A stretch of 64,000 nt of DNA. Origin: Doris montereyensis. Lineage: Eukaryota > Mollusca > Gastropoda > Nudibranchia > Dorididae. Below the pieces are notes generated by a model, which saw only the letters and a list, made by a program, of their open reading frames with translations, ran no database searches and was not told the origin of the DNA. The DNA lies in the NCBI GenBank assembly GCA_037039925.1, contig JAXRKP010001017.1, positions 82,501-146,500 of the forward strand, written 5' to 3'. A program made the translations under genes and the position numbers. The stretch's first letter is position 1. Every line of letters starts with the position of its first letter. Below are positions 42,998 through 57,900 of the stretch, piece by piece.

Positions 42998-45900
42998 CTG
43001 AAGAAAAAAAGTGAACATATTCATTTATTTATTATCATTTAAATCTTAGAACAATTAATAAATGTTTTCAAGGATTTTTTTAATGAGTACTTCCTGGGGC
43101 CACCGGTGTGTCTCGATAGCTTTTTTGCTACGCTCGTGGAGACGATCGAATCAAGACAACACTGACCAGCATTGTTGAAGGCAAGAATAGGGAAAGGAAG
43201 GCCACAGAGAGTGTGGATTGACGACATCATGGATTGGACAAATCTAAGTCTATACCATGTCATTACAAGGGCAAGGGACAGACATGAATGGAGGTTAGCA
43301 ACAAGGAGAATCATCAACACCAATGGGCAGGAGACTGCATATGGAAATTAAATTTAGTCAAGTCAATAAACTCATATCCCATAGGCATTTTAAGTCACTC
43401 AACTCTAACACTGGTGACAGGTGTTATTGGCATGGCCTCCGTTAAGTTTCAGGTCTTCCACTATACCCATCGGAATAAATTTTCTGTTTGCTCTTGGAAG
43501 ATCCGCTGAATGAAATAAACACAACACTAATCAATAATAATAATATAAATAATATATTGAATGAAAATAGAGCTCCTACTTTATTATTATTCTTTGCCTC
43601 TCAGCTCACTGTGGAGCACAGGCCATCAACAAAGAGCCGCCAGTCACCCCTATTCTTTGCCACAATCTGCAAAACTCTCCCCAGGTCTTTCTCAGTCTTG
43701 CCATGTCTGTCTCGATCTCTCTCCTCTAAATAGTTTAAGTCATTCCTGGTCGGCCTCTAGATCTGTTCCGTTGTAGATCCAATGTCAAGTTTTGCCTGGC
43801 TATGTTTTTACAGAAATTAACTAAAATTAGTCTTGTCACTTCCTGAATTCTTAAAAAGCGGTAAAAATTTCTAGGTTAACTAGGATATGTTTCATACTAC
43901 CCATATCACTCAGGAATGACAAAACTTTAGAAGTCAAAGGCTTTTCTTTTCTAGGAGATTTTCAAATTTTCAAATTCTTATATGAACATTTATTCTTACT
44001 AGTAAAAAGAACAAACCATTTACAATATATAATCCGCCATTCCATCAATTTCCGGCAATGAGAAAAGTTGAACACAGGGCTTACTTCTTACTTGTAAAGT
44101 CCTTGCTTCCCTTAACACTACTTTGAGGAGGCAATTTTTCAGAACTGAACTAAGTTACGGTAGGAGGAGAGAGTCCTCTACAAGTATGACATAGGGTGAA
44201 CATATTCACATATCTTCAAGGTGACTTGAACTTAGATACAAATGGATGCACTTTGTACTTATTCTTAGATCCATCATTTGATAGGTATTGACATATATTT
44301 ACCATGGGAGTCTCTCCCTCTCAAACTGTTTTGACAGATAGTGTGGTCTGTAACAGTAACAAACATACTGTTTCCTATGCAGAGCTTAGGCCATTAAAAA
44401 TGGTTCACATTGGATCCATGACCACTACAGATACGGAAAGTCAATCAAAGTCTTATTTCTATTGAAAGAATTTTGTTTTTTCTTGGTAACTATGAATAAT
44501 GATAACCTTTCAAACTTTCCTCACATACAAAGATATGAAGAAAACAGTGTAATCCGCTTATATCGACATGCTTCGGGAAGAGGATTTAATGTCGATATAT
44601 AGAATGTCGATAAATACAAATACAAAGCCAAAGAGGAAAAAACAAGGGGAGGCAATCTAAAACAGTAAAGCACTGGTTTTATTTTACACGATTGCTTCCC
44701 TTGATTCTTTTCCTGTGAGACGGGTTTGGGGATTTTCCGTTCATGGTATCTGTTTTCCCCATTTTTGATTTTTTAAAAATATATATGTCTTTATTTCCAT
44801 TCAATCAAAAAAAAAAAAAAGGAAAAGGACAGCAACAGACATATGGTTGTGAAAGAGAGGTTGTGAGATGGGAAGGTGTATGCAAGTGATTGGGGGAGGG
44901 GCTACGGGCTACACAAGTGCATTCGTAGCAAAGCCTGTCTGTTGTGCTGAGGATAAGGAGAGGCGAAGAAACCGACCGCGGCACACCTGCCGACAGCGGT
45001 GAAGGGGGGGGTAGTGAAGACGTTAGGCCCTACTGCGCGAGACGCGCGTCGTCTTTGTGCATAGAGATAATATTGATAGACAGTCTGATGTCCTGGGGTT
45101 TGTTCGGACTAATTGTGTTGACGGTGTTGACCGTTCGGCCTAGCGTGACACCCTCCCCCTTTTTTCGTTGATGGGCTTCACCAGGAAGCATGTCAATATA
45201 GCGGAGTGGGCTGAAAAACAAGGTCGATGTAAGAGAAATTATTAAGTAAAGATATTGAGGGAAAAATTCCAGAATTGGAAAATATGTCGATATATCAAAA
45301 TGTCGATAAATAGGCTGTCGATATAAGTGGATTACACTGTACTTTGTTTCAGGGCTACTTCAATGAATGTTGAGGAAATAAAGAGTCAAAATCATTTCCA
45401 TGCGTGTGATTGTAAAACGTAATCCTCTTATCTGCATTACTCACTTGCTAAGAAACAACTTCAAAACTTCTCTCGCTGTGGTTGTGAAGTATGACTGTCT
45501 CACTACATGCTCGAGGACCAATAAAGGCCCGGTAATATTTGCAGGCTGTGACTGTTTCTTGATTTCACCCTGGCAAGTCAATTGGATAACAAGTGATAAA
45601 CATTAATGTAATAACCATTTTAAATTCATTTTATACTCACTATTATTACAAAATCAAGAGCAGCTATCATGTAATAGTTTCCGTAACTGCTTTCCTATGA
45701 GACACTCAAGAAGCTTACTTTGGGAAGGTTACATAAACTGCCATTCACAATCACATTTGTCATTTTACACACCTCTCATTTGTTACACATGGGATTTAAG
45801 CTGGTGAATAGTCAATTATTTGTTAAAGTTTTGAGTGAAAGACATTTGATTAACTGATAGAAGATATTTATATATTGGAACAGTGAAACTTGGAAGTAGT

Positions 45901-48900
45901 GAGATCGCCAGGACTGACCACAAAATTTCACTAAATCTGAGTTCTTGCTATTTCCGAGCTGTCTTAAAATAGCAATAAACTTGTATTATTTTCTTCAAAT
46001 TTAAAATCTTGATCGTACAGGTGTACGCCAAGATACCCTTCTTTCCTTCCCCTCATTTTTCATTCCTTTTACCATGCTGTCATCACTTATCGACTACAAT
46101 TTGATCCAGATGATTTGAAATTGTCGAAACATGACACATGGCATGAAATCTGAATGAAAGTGACTCTCCTCCCTCGCTATCATCAATTCATACACTGAAG
46201 TTCTACAATGTGCTACATGTGCACGCAAGCCCACCGACAGGCCATACTGTATGAAAATGTCTGACTAGATCTAGTAATTTTTGTCACTGCACATGTGGGC
46301 TTTTTATTTTTACCAAACTTTACTTTTTAATACAATTTGCCTCTTTACGGGTGTTATTTATTTTACAATAACATTAGACTTAGATGAGAAGTGGATCTTG
46401 ATAAATCCAAGTTGGCTATCTTTTTTAACTTGCTTTCGACAAGGCATTTTGTTGTTATTTCTGAACTAGCTTCTTTCGAGTTCCACTGTGTTTCCCGATT
46501 GAAGACATTTTCATGAGAAAAAAAATTACTAAGCACAATTATGTCAAAAGAGTAATACTTATACATTAGCTCATTTTGAAATGCTGACTGTTTTGCTTAA
46601 AATTCATTTAAGTTTCCAAAGTGATAAAGTCCTAAAGGGGAATTACGAAAGTCGTACTTACCTTGATTAGTCCCATAAGGACCAAAAATGCATTGGCTAT
46701 TAGACATCCCGCATTATCGACTGAGGAAAATAAGCTTTGAAGAATTTGGTCTGAAAAAAACCCAATGATGATGGAAACAATAAGTAGGATTAGGATTTAA
46801 AGATATACCATATTCATAATGATATAAAGATACATCATCTTCATTCCTCTTTAGGTATTAAAACTTTAAACATACACATTACAGCCAATCAGGAAATACA
46901 TCACTCCTGAGGCAACAAACAAATTAATTTGCTCATTTGTTCTTTCAAGAATTGATTATTGCAATTCTCTGCAGGCTGGACTTCCACTGACACAAATCAA
47001 GAAACTGCAGATAATACAAAAAACAATGCCGCCAGATTAGTTATGGAAGTTTCAAAAGAGAACACATTACGCCAATACTTAAACACCTACACTGGCTCCC
47101 AATAAAATCCCGCATTGACTACAAGATAGCTACAATCACGTACCAATGCCTGCACGAGGCTGACTTTCCAGTCTACTTAAAAGAGTTAGTTCCTAAATAC
47201 ACACCGAACAGATCACTGCGCTCAGCGAGCAAGAAAATGATACAAACACCCAAAACTAAACTTAAGACTTTCGGAGATAGGGCCCTACAAACACAAGCAG
47301 CCAAAATTTGGAACATTTTACCATGGGACGTCCAGTCTGCAGAGTCTTTGAATATACTGAAATCTCGCTTAAAGACCCACTACTTCTCCAACATATTTAG
47401 ATGAATTTTATTGAATTGCGTGCTTTTACTGAATTGATTGTGATACTATTTTTTTTTTTATTGATGCATCTGTTTTATATAAAATATTTTAGCGATAGCA
47501 TGCCATGTCTGTGTAATCATTTCGCTTGTAATGCGCCTTGAGCTCTTCTGAGGGAAGGCGCAATATAAATATTCTTCTTATCTTATCTTATCTGTTAAAA
47601 TCGAAAGACAAGTCTGTCTGTGCAAACTAATTGTAACTTGCACGATAGCCCGTGTAATGTTAAAAAATCCCCATTAATAATCTAACTTCAATTAACGCCC
47701 TTAAAAACAACCAAAAGTCTGTCCATCATAGGCCTTTCTGGTGAAGTGTGACAAAAATTTTGCAATGTCAGAATTGCATCTCCGGGTTTTTATCCCAATT
47801 TATATGAGTGTCTACCATTAACTTGGGGGCTTTTCTTTTTTTAAAAAACGACAGTTAAACCTCATATACATACTTTTCATCGGCCTTATGTGCTGCCCAA
47901 GCACCACAGGGATAACACACATACTTTTCAATGTAAATAGATTTACTGATTTCACGCCAAAACAACTTACTAAATAGGTGTTTTTGTTCTGGTTGGCAGC
48001 TGTGCATACTTATAAAATCTTCATTCATCATACTACATTTACATGCTGAATTAATCTGGACTTAATATGGCTTAAAAGCATCAACATAAAAAACTATACA
48101 GACTATGCCAAAAAGTTTCTCATCTAACGCAAAAATTTCAATAGTGATAAATAAATGGACTTTTCTTGATATGCTCTATAAATTTATGAATCATGTTGCT
48201 GTAGATGATACTTCCATTAATTTTTAAGCTTTTTCTCTTTTTTCTCATAATATTATCAAACCATAGTATAAAATAAAGCAAAATGAAAACTAGTCTTTTA
48301 TGAATGTTAAACTATTTCATCAAAGAAACAAGCAAGTTAGATATTTGTTTAAAGGCATGAATGCAGCATAAAAATTCTTGAATCTATACTATATCTAGAT
48401 TTCAATATCATTGGATTTTCAAACTAGAATCTAGAGCTACTTTGTGGGAATGAACAGTCACAGCCATTTGTTTTTAAATCAATCAAATACTTCAATGTAA
48501 GGGATATTGCCTTCAGCAATAGATCAATGTGCAGATCTGTTTTGGATACAATTAAAAATATTGCAGAAGAGAATAAATCAGGTCTAAACACTTGACTTGT
48601 CATAAAATGATCGTATCTTAACAAATTTGAGTATTAGCGTGTGCCGCTCCATTTTTACTTGTATGTAGAATACATATTACAGTAGTCTCTGCCAAAATGC
48701 ACGATTCCTCATAATGCATGTTTTTCTGATGTAACCGCATTTTACACCGCTGGTTACCCCCTCAAAATGCAACAACGGCTAGCATGACTTCGCCAAAATG
48801 CAACAGATTTTTGAAAGTCACTCTTCAATGTGTTGCATATAAAGAGTCATTTCATGTGAAAAATAAACTTGTTAACCTCTTCTTGCCTCGTCCCAGTGAC

Positions 48901-51900
48901 AAAATCTGTCCTGCATGTGTGTGTGTATGTGATCTTGATCTAGAGCTATGTTAACCATGTGTACACATACACACAACAATTATGCAGCTAGTTTTGGCTG
49001 TCTCAGCTCTGGTCATACCCAGCCCTCCCCGTCTTGTGTCACTTTTATCAACGGAGATTGTACACTGTATGACACGCGTGTCAACAAATTACAAAAGCCA
49101 TGTTTGCTAAATATCTTCAACATGCCATCTCTTGTAGTCTTGAGCGAGAGAAGAATGTAACAGATCTATGAAAAGGTCTATTGGGTCTTGTTCTTAAAAC
49201 AATAAACGACAAACAAACCCCAAACAATAACAAACAACTAAAAAAAAGAGTATACAACGTATTTCTAAATAAGAATGACAATGCAAATGCATAGTAATGA
49301 CTCCCTCAAAATGCACCTTCGCCAAAATGCAAGATTTTTTTGTCACCTGTGTACTGTGCATTTTAGCGGAGACTACTGTATTACTAACTAATAGATTAAA
49401 CAAGAAGATAAACAACAAATAAGGCACACCTGCAATATCACATGCCTTTTCCTTTGTTTCATCGTTGGCGCTGACTACAAGTGAAACCTGTGAGGATATT
49501 ATGTGGAGTTAGATCATGCTTAGCTTGCCACGAAAAGAATAAACATGAAGCACAGAAATAAATTAGTATAGTGGACTTACAACTATTTATAAGAATGTAT
49601 TCATTTCATAATAATAAATAATCTATCATTACAAGCATGTTACGACCTGGGTGATAGGAAGTATGATTATTAGATCAAGTCATTATTGGATACAGGGGTT
49701 ACACATGTAGGTGTGAACAGCAATATTTCAACTTTTTAACTATAAAACCTGTTTAAAATGGTGGCTTGGGTGAATAGAATTTCTACTAAAAATAGGGGAA
49801 ACAATGAAAGTTACATTAATTAAACGTCGGTCTGGCAGAAAAATTCCTCAAATGAAAATAATCTTGGGGTCATTTAGAACCTTCATGCAAAATGTGGTTA
49901 CTCTTCATGGCCTGGCAACAGAGCCAGTGACGCACAAAGAACGACCAACTCAGAATTGTATATATAGAACCTATGACTATGACTATGACATAACAAATTG
50001 AATCAAAATAGTAAAAATCGGTAGATGTCACAGAACACCATTAACTCTGAATTTCAGATTGTATGAAATAAGGCAAAAGAGGACTATTAATATACCAGTA
50101 ACAAAAGCAAAAAACTAAAAAACCATACCTTGAAAAGCATGGATATTGTTTTTTCAACATCGTTCTTGTCATCCTGAAAGGAACATATTTTGGAGCTGAA
50201 TCAGTTGGTGAGCTTGGCAAAACATTCATGAACATCGATTATCAACAATTTTTCACATTAAGAACATATATGAACCCATTTTAGTTAAGTTTTTTTATGT
50301 CTGGTTGTTAAATTATTTTCATTATTTGAGAGGGTGGGGGGGGGGGTATGTGTGTTTGTTATTTGTAAGGATCTGTCTTGTCAGAATTTGATTTTTCCCA
50401 CATCCACAACTAAGGTCATCTCAAGGGTTTTGGTATGATTTGTTAATTTTGCTAGGACTGCCCTGCAAACAACCAAGCGGTCTTTAATGTGCACAAAGTA
50501 TTGTGATCTGCACACAGGACCTCATTTTTATTGTCCGGCTCCGATGGGACTAGGCGTAGATCCACCTACCTGGACCAAGTGGGTAGGTTTTACTCGAATA
50601 AAAAACTATTCAACCTGCTGGGGCTTGAACCCACGACCTTTTGGTTGAGTGGCTGACACTGCCTCTTGACTTCCGAGTCCCCCGTGCCGTCTTTACATAT
50701 ATAATTGTATCTATTCAAACATTATAAGCCCCTGATTCTAATGAACAAATTACATTTTGTCACATCCAATTTTATAGAAATGAAAAACAATTTCAAATTT
50801 ACCCCCAACTCTTGCAATAAAATATCTCCGCCAGACGTTCCAAGTTGATTGAGCTTAGATGGTGAGGGAAAGGCAAGAAAATCTTTTGCACTAATTTTCT
50901 GAAAGAAATAATGGGGAGGAGGGTAAAATCAAATTAATGGTGTGGTGATACATATACACGTAGGAAGAATTACTGATGCCATATTCGAGCGATGATCAGT
51001 GATTCAACTGCTATAGGTATATCTCACTCCTGGTCTAATAGTAATAGGTCAAATTACATCTTCTCTCTTTCCATTGCTGTATTGCACCTGTCTGGTAACT
51101 GTTTTGTGTTTCCATAACATTAACATGAACAACCAAAAAAAATTGTGTGAAAATGGCATCATGTCGGTATACTGTCACCACCTCACATTCTTACGGTGAC
51201 ACATAGTTTTAAAATAAAGTAGTCTATGATTACTATGAATAACTATGAAAAACAAGCTGCTTGCAAGGAGATACAAAATCTGTTCTATAGCAGAGTGCGT
51301 TTTTCAAATGAACTTTTCATACTTCCATTGAAATACATCATCTCAGTGACTATTTCCTGTACTGTACTGTACTTGGTATGATAAGTGATTTTTCTTTGCT
51401 GTTTCTATCTTTATGGGTTCATTGCAATATATCTGTATATATATCTAATTGTTCCCATGCCTGGCCCTAAGCTAAGGACACTATCATCTTTGTAACAAAA
51501 AACTAACATCTGGTAAGTCTTAGGTTCAGCATATGTTCTTCAAATGTACAAGTTATACAAGACCCTATCAGGTTTAACCTAGGTTTATTACAATGCAATT
51601 TATAGTTATTACAATGTGTGTATACATATATAAGTCTTGCAGATATTCCAGAGTACCATTAGGGTGAAGTTAACCTTACTTTATCTGCTCCTTTTAAGTC
51701 ACAGAATATTGGTATGGATAAACTTATTCAAGTCTAGGAATTTTGATTCAATTTGGTGCAAAAGACTTGATAATTATGCCTGTACTTACTCAGTAGCTGT
51801 TCTTAACAACTTTTTGGGAAAATAGCAACTTACCAGTAGAAAAAGTTTTAATTGTCTTAGTGTCTGTCCAGCTTTAATTCAAACAATTTTACTACCAATA

Positions 51901-54900
51901 CTACTATGACTCGTATGATAGAGGCTATGGTTTATTTGGTACTCAATGAAACAATCAAAAAAGAAAAAGAAAAAATATTTAACTAAGATCAGCGTGAAGG
52001 GCAAGTTCATTCCTCCTCAACATAAACAGGCCACATCACAATGTGATACCTTTCATTTGTCTCTCTTTTTCTAGACTAGGCCTATACAAGTACAATTATC
52101 ATTTCTTATATAGATGTTTGTTTTCACATAAGTTAGTCTTAAAAAAATTGTGTATATCATAAATCTAAGTAGAAATTTCAATAACAATAAAAACCCCCAA
52201 AAAAAACATGTTTGAAACTGAAGGGTGCATTTAAAACAGGCTAACCTGTCTTATGCAAATCTTTATACTATATGAAATTGTAGTAAACATCTATACATGC
52301 TTAATGTATGACCTAAATAAGTTTCTTGTTTCATTGAAATTTCTCCTGTCCACCAATGTGGTGATCACAGGATGAATTAAGAGGAAATAGCAAGACAAAG
52401 GTAAGAGAAAGAGTGAAAGGATAGAAGGACCTACCAGCAGCACCCACCCTAAATAAAACATACTCTGGAATGTCATGATTATAATATAGTGCTTTTTCTC
52501 TCTCCAGAAATTGCATCTATTAAAGAGGTGGAACTTTGTGTCATGGTCAATATGTACTTCAAAATCAATAATATGAATATTAAATTTGATTTTTTTTGGG
52601 CTCAATTGGAATAAACCCTGTCCACCATTTGCAGTGATCTCAGGATAAATTAAGAGGAAACAGCAAGATAGAAGGATAAGTAAGAGAGAAAGGAAAGAAG
52701 TAGGACCTACCAGCAGCCTTTGCCAACCGCCCACTAAATTTGATAAAATGACACTGATAGTGATATCGACATACTTTTTGACAAAGCATGAAAAAAACTA
52801 TGATGTAAATTGATTAAAAGGTAACTTTGTGGGGACTTTTTGAGCTGTTTCTTTTCTTTCCAAAATTTAAGATAAAAGTTGAAATGTCAACACTTTCCTT
52901 TCTTTATAGTTCTTCGAAAGTCCAGACTCTTGAATTTATTCTTATGAGTCAGGACACCAAAAGAGCCATAGTGGAGTGAAGTCAAAAGTGGTAAACAACA
53001 ATAGATATTAAATCCACCAAAGAAGTCAGAATGGAAACTAGCGTTTCAGGTATAACCTCTGCGACGACCAGTCTACATGATACCTTATATAAGCATAATT
53101 GTGTAGATATTACTTGTTCGTTGTCTGACAAAGGATTATGACTTAAAACGCCATCTTCATATGTGTATTCTGTCTTCTTTGGTGGAGTTGTCACTTATTG
53201 TCGTTTATCATTTCATGTCTGGGAGTGACTTCCAAAAGTGATAAAACAAAAGGATTTAGGTGTCCTTTATGAGAATAAATTGATGGTTTTCCTTCTGTAT
53301 TTGTTATCTCACCACACAAGTTCAGATGGTAGGTATTATAATTCACCTCCTCTTTTTCATGACTTATAAATTATTGTTAATATCTGCATTGCAAAATACT
53401 AAGTGAAGGGAGTCTGGGAAAGGATTTCCATAGGCGGCACATCAAAAGGACATGATTCAGAAAGGGAAAAGGTTGGAGTAAAAAGAGAAGTTGATTTCAG
53501 TTGCAGCAATATTTTATGACTGCATAATAACAGTGACAGATTTACCTTTCCTCAAAATCTATCACAATCTCTAAAGGCAAAGGTGCCCCCCCCAACCAAA
53601 GATTAGTCCCTCCTACATTTCATCCTAACAGCTGTGTTTTGGCAGTACCTTGTAAAAAATTCCAATTTTTAATTCATCATATTTTTGACAGAGAACGCCG
53701 TTGTGCAGAGTATTTAGCCTGACTTACTAGAGCCAGATGGATTTCAAAAAGTTGGATTTTGATGTAAATTAGATTTCATGATATCTAAAGATGGTTTGAA
53801 ATATGTTATGTTCACATATTACTGAATGTTGCTCGCTAGGAAAAAATTAAATGGTGTACCCAACTATGGAAATCCTCCCGAGTCTTGTCAGTGTTTATGG
53901 TGCTAGCCTTACGATTTGTAGGACTTGAATTGAATCTTTTTCCTTGTTTGTTAGGTAAGGGAATGATGTTTAGGTAAGTTCTTGATCAAATACTTATCTT
54001 AACTTGGGAAGCATACCTTTCAAACATAAAATTCAATAGCAATGAGATGTAAGTTACGTGCTTTTATTTCACACTCCACACATTAAAACTGTTTCATTGT
54101 GAGCCAAAGTCCAGCAATTATGGTCACATAAATTTATCAGAAAGTACATATTGCATACAAAAATGAGGATGGATGCGAGTTTTACTAAAACTGTTAATAA
54201 TTTTCTCTCACAAAAAGCTGCCTCCCATGAATAACAGAAGTGAGATAATGATGATTATTTTTATGTCGTTAACTTCAAGTATGGAGAAAATGGATCATAT
54301 TCCTAAAACGGACGATGAGATTCATTGTCATGACAACATTTTAAAAAGTAAAGGAGGTGAGGAGAAAATGGAATGATACATCCATCTCTTTACATCATGT
54401 TTGGAAATTTATTAAAATATAAACCTACAAACAAGCCTTTGACCCATCAACACCCAGACCATATCGATTTTGTGGTTCAAAAGAAGCAGCTACAAACTAA
54501 CGAACAGAATGATCTGCAACAACGTTAGAAGGTAGCAAGACAGCTGTCTCATCACTCTCTTTTTAAGATCAAAATGTGATTTTAAAGCAAATAAATTATC
54601 AAAACAAATTTAGCTACCCATGACAAACTCAGTTGTTAAAAACACAAAATAAAATGAATCTGCTTATTTTATAAAAATAGATCCTTTTAACAATGTGATC
54701 AGTACGAGCCAAACCAAAAACTGCTTGACATTGCAAACTCGAGATCATATGTCTGAAATGTTCCCCATACAAAAAAGATCTAAAATGTAAAAATCTATAA
54801 AAGGCATCATGAATTCAATTCAAATGTATACAACAGACTCATCATAAATAAAAAAATTCACTGAAATCCATTCTGCCACAAAAAAAGAAGATAAAAGATA

Positions 54901-57900
54901 AAACTTTTCATTCACTCATTTCCGCACAGGGTTGATTTAAGAAAATATTCCACAGCATTAAAAATGACTTACTGCCAGAGTGAGTAAAAAAGTGATAAAA
55001 GTATCAACAGGTGACCATGACATGAATATCACTTCAGGTAAAAAAATTATTTTATAATGCGATTGGGAAACAAAATTAATTCCCTTGGTCAAGTGAGTGA
55101 AAGACAAAATGAGTAGGATTTCCTTCCAAGACATGACACGTTTTGAGTGATAAAATGTGAGCTTTACTTTTAACTTTAACTGTTTCGTGGCCAACTAAAA
55201 TCACTATAAAATGCTTTTATAAACATCTAAATTAAAGACATCATGAAAGATTGAGCTTGTCCATTTGATCGGCTAGGTCATCATGATTCTGAAACAACAC
55301 AAAATTGAAGACAAAACAATTAGGACCCCAATAAAACTTGATTCTCTAAAAATCACCTTTCCTTTCTATAACTTTATTTCCATCCCCCATCCCTCCACCT
55401 CCAAATTCACTCTAAACAAATCAAGTTTTTTTTCTTTTCCACCTACCATGCTCCTAATATGTGAAATATGGTAGGAAAAAAAAAACCTATGCTTTAGTTT
55501 TTCAATGGAACTATAATGATATGATTTTCATAGCTGTCAACCTTTTCAACTCGAAAAACAGACTCTGACCATGCTAACTAAATCAGAATGGTATCTCAAA
55601 CTTTAAGCTTAATTTCTCTGAGTCTCTACCGATGACTTAGGGTTGCTTAAAACAAAAATTACAGTTAGCCCTCATGTACATAATTTTGAAAAAACGTACT
55701 AAATTTGTTTTTTATGTACTGTTTGGCATTCCTTAAACTTCTTCAGCCATTTCTTCCTTTGCTCTATATGTAATAAAAAATGCACATCCATCTCTTATGA
55801 ACCTTAAATGTATCCTGTTATCTTAAGAAAATGTATACAAAACTGCTCTCTCGACGTGATATCGAATCAATTCGTATCATTAAAATTGCCTGACTCTGCA
55901 ATTTCATCAGTTCTGAACTTTCACTGGCATCAAATGGACAAGCTCAACATATTGATGTAAGTCTTAAAAAGATCATACCTGCTTTGGTGGTGTTATGGCA
56001 GAGCCGTTTATTTGCAAATGAGGGTCTGTACTGATATCCCCATCTTCATCTTCCTCTGGCTCCTAAGGAAGAAAAATATTGAGAAAATGTTCACATTGGT
56101 TTCTGGTGTTTTGCATGGGAAGACTTATGTTACAGATTTTCAAAATCGAAAATCACTCTATCTCAATAACACATGTGTTCAAGATAAACATTTACTGCCT
56201 TAGTTTTTGAGGATTTGCTCAAGATTATCCTGAAGAAAGCATAGTTTATTGCCACTTGATGTTTGTAAACATTATCTCTATGTCTTCTCTTCACATCTGC
56301 CTCACATATATGTTATAATATATACACTAGGGGTCAAAAGATGACACACACACACAGATAGATAGCTGAATCATTGGATGTGCACCAAAAAGCAGTAGAA
56401 AATAGTCTTGTGTATAGTTTGGTTTTCCCTGTTGTTATTGTTGTTACTGATCCAACAGCGCTCGGACACAATTTTTCCTTCGGCCCAATGCCATGTAATG
56501 GTATCTGAAGGTAGTTTCCATCTGTTGTAGGGTTCCATAAATAGTGTTCCAAGTATCAGGTTTCTCGGGAAGTAGCTTGTCGTGCAGGTCTTTCAATTTG
56601 TGGCATCCAAATAGGTGATGGGTCACAATTTCATGGGGGTGGTCCCAAAGCGGGCACACTGGGGCATGTTCAGGATTTATTCTGTTTAGATGCATGTTTA
56701 GCTGTATGTGGTGTGTTTGGAATCTGAAGATGGTGACTTAGTCTTTTCGTTTAAGTTGGTTGATGTTGTCATTTGTTTGTGGGGTGGCCATATGTCAGTA
56801 TAATTCTCTTCCAGTCTTTCCCAAAGCCCATTTGTTCATCCAGTCCTCTTTGCTGTTAACTTTGATGATTTGTTTCGCAGTCTGCATCGTAGTTTTTGAG
56901 TTTGGTTGTTCTCGTCTAGATCCCCTTTTGACAAGAGGGTCTGCTTTGTCATTTCCTGATGTGTTTACATGCCCGGGGATCCACTGCATTAACAGCTCAA
57001 CACCACAGGTTTTAATTAGTTGGTCAGCTTCTAATCATGTTTGTCTGAGATCAGATCTCTGGCAGTTGTTGAGAGCTTGTAGAACAGACATTGCATCTGT
57101 AAAAATGATGATATCTGATATTTTAGCTGGGAATGTATTGAAAACAGTGTTGAGGTGATAGAGTACTATTTCTATGGCTGCTGCCTCTGCTTCAAAGTTG
57201 GTACATTTTTCTCCACCAGCCCCAGAGAATTCATCAGAGGTGCCATCTGGGTATTGGATGTAGATACCATATCCTGCATTTGATGTTGCATTGAAAGCTG
57301 ACCCATCTGTGTATACATGGATCCAGCTGTCAGGGTAGTCATCGATAGTTTTTTTTGTGATGACATCATCGGTGTTGTCAATCAGCTCCATCTTGATTTG
57401 AGGCTCTTTGAATATGATATTTGGTGGATCTCCGTTCACCCGTGGTGTCTCTTTCTTCGTTCCAGGAGATGGTGTCTTTCTTTTAGCTCCATGGCATGAT
57501 GTAGTGGTGATTTCCGCTTTATTCTATATTTTGGTTGCCAGTTATCGACAATATTTCTGTTTGGATGGGTGGAACTCATCCTTTTGCTTCTTTCATATAC
57601 CTCTAATACTGCTTTGTCCCTGCGCATGTCAAGAGGTTCCACATTAATATGTATTTCACACGCAGCTGTGGGGTTGATCTCATGCCTTCACTAATAAAGC
57701 GTAGAGCATTGTTTTGGACCCTGTCCACTGTCATCAAGTTGGATTTGCTGCATGAGTTTAGGATAGAGATGCTTTACTCGAGGGATGGGTGAACATATCC
57801 CAAGTACAGGTTTCTAAGGGTCTGTATATCTGATCCCCATAAGGTGCTTTCTAACCTCTTTAAAAGACAAAGTTTTCTTACACCCTTAGCTTTGAGGTTG

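Noticed and set aside
52291..52734. 147-codon hydrophobic minus-strand open frame
   Set aside because: It runs over a duplicated AT-rich segment inside a RanGAP1 intron; the repeated hydrophobic pieces reflect the duplication, not a membrane protein.
54958..55194. Possible extra RanGAP1 exon ([10 protein letters not shown] region)
   Set aside because: The exons on both sides join in phase without it and the residues do not match the family.
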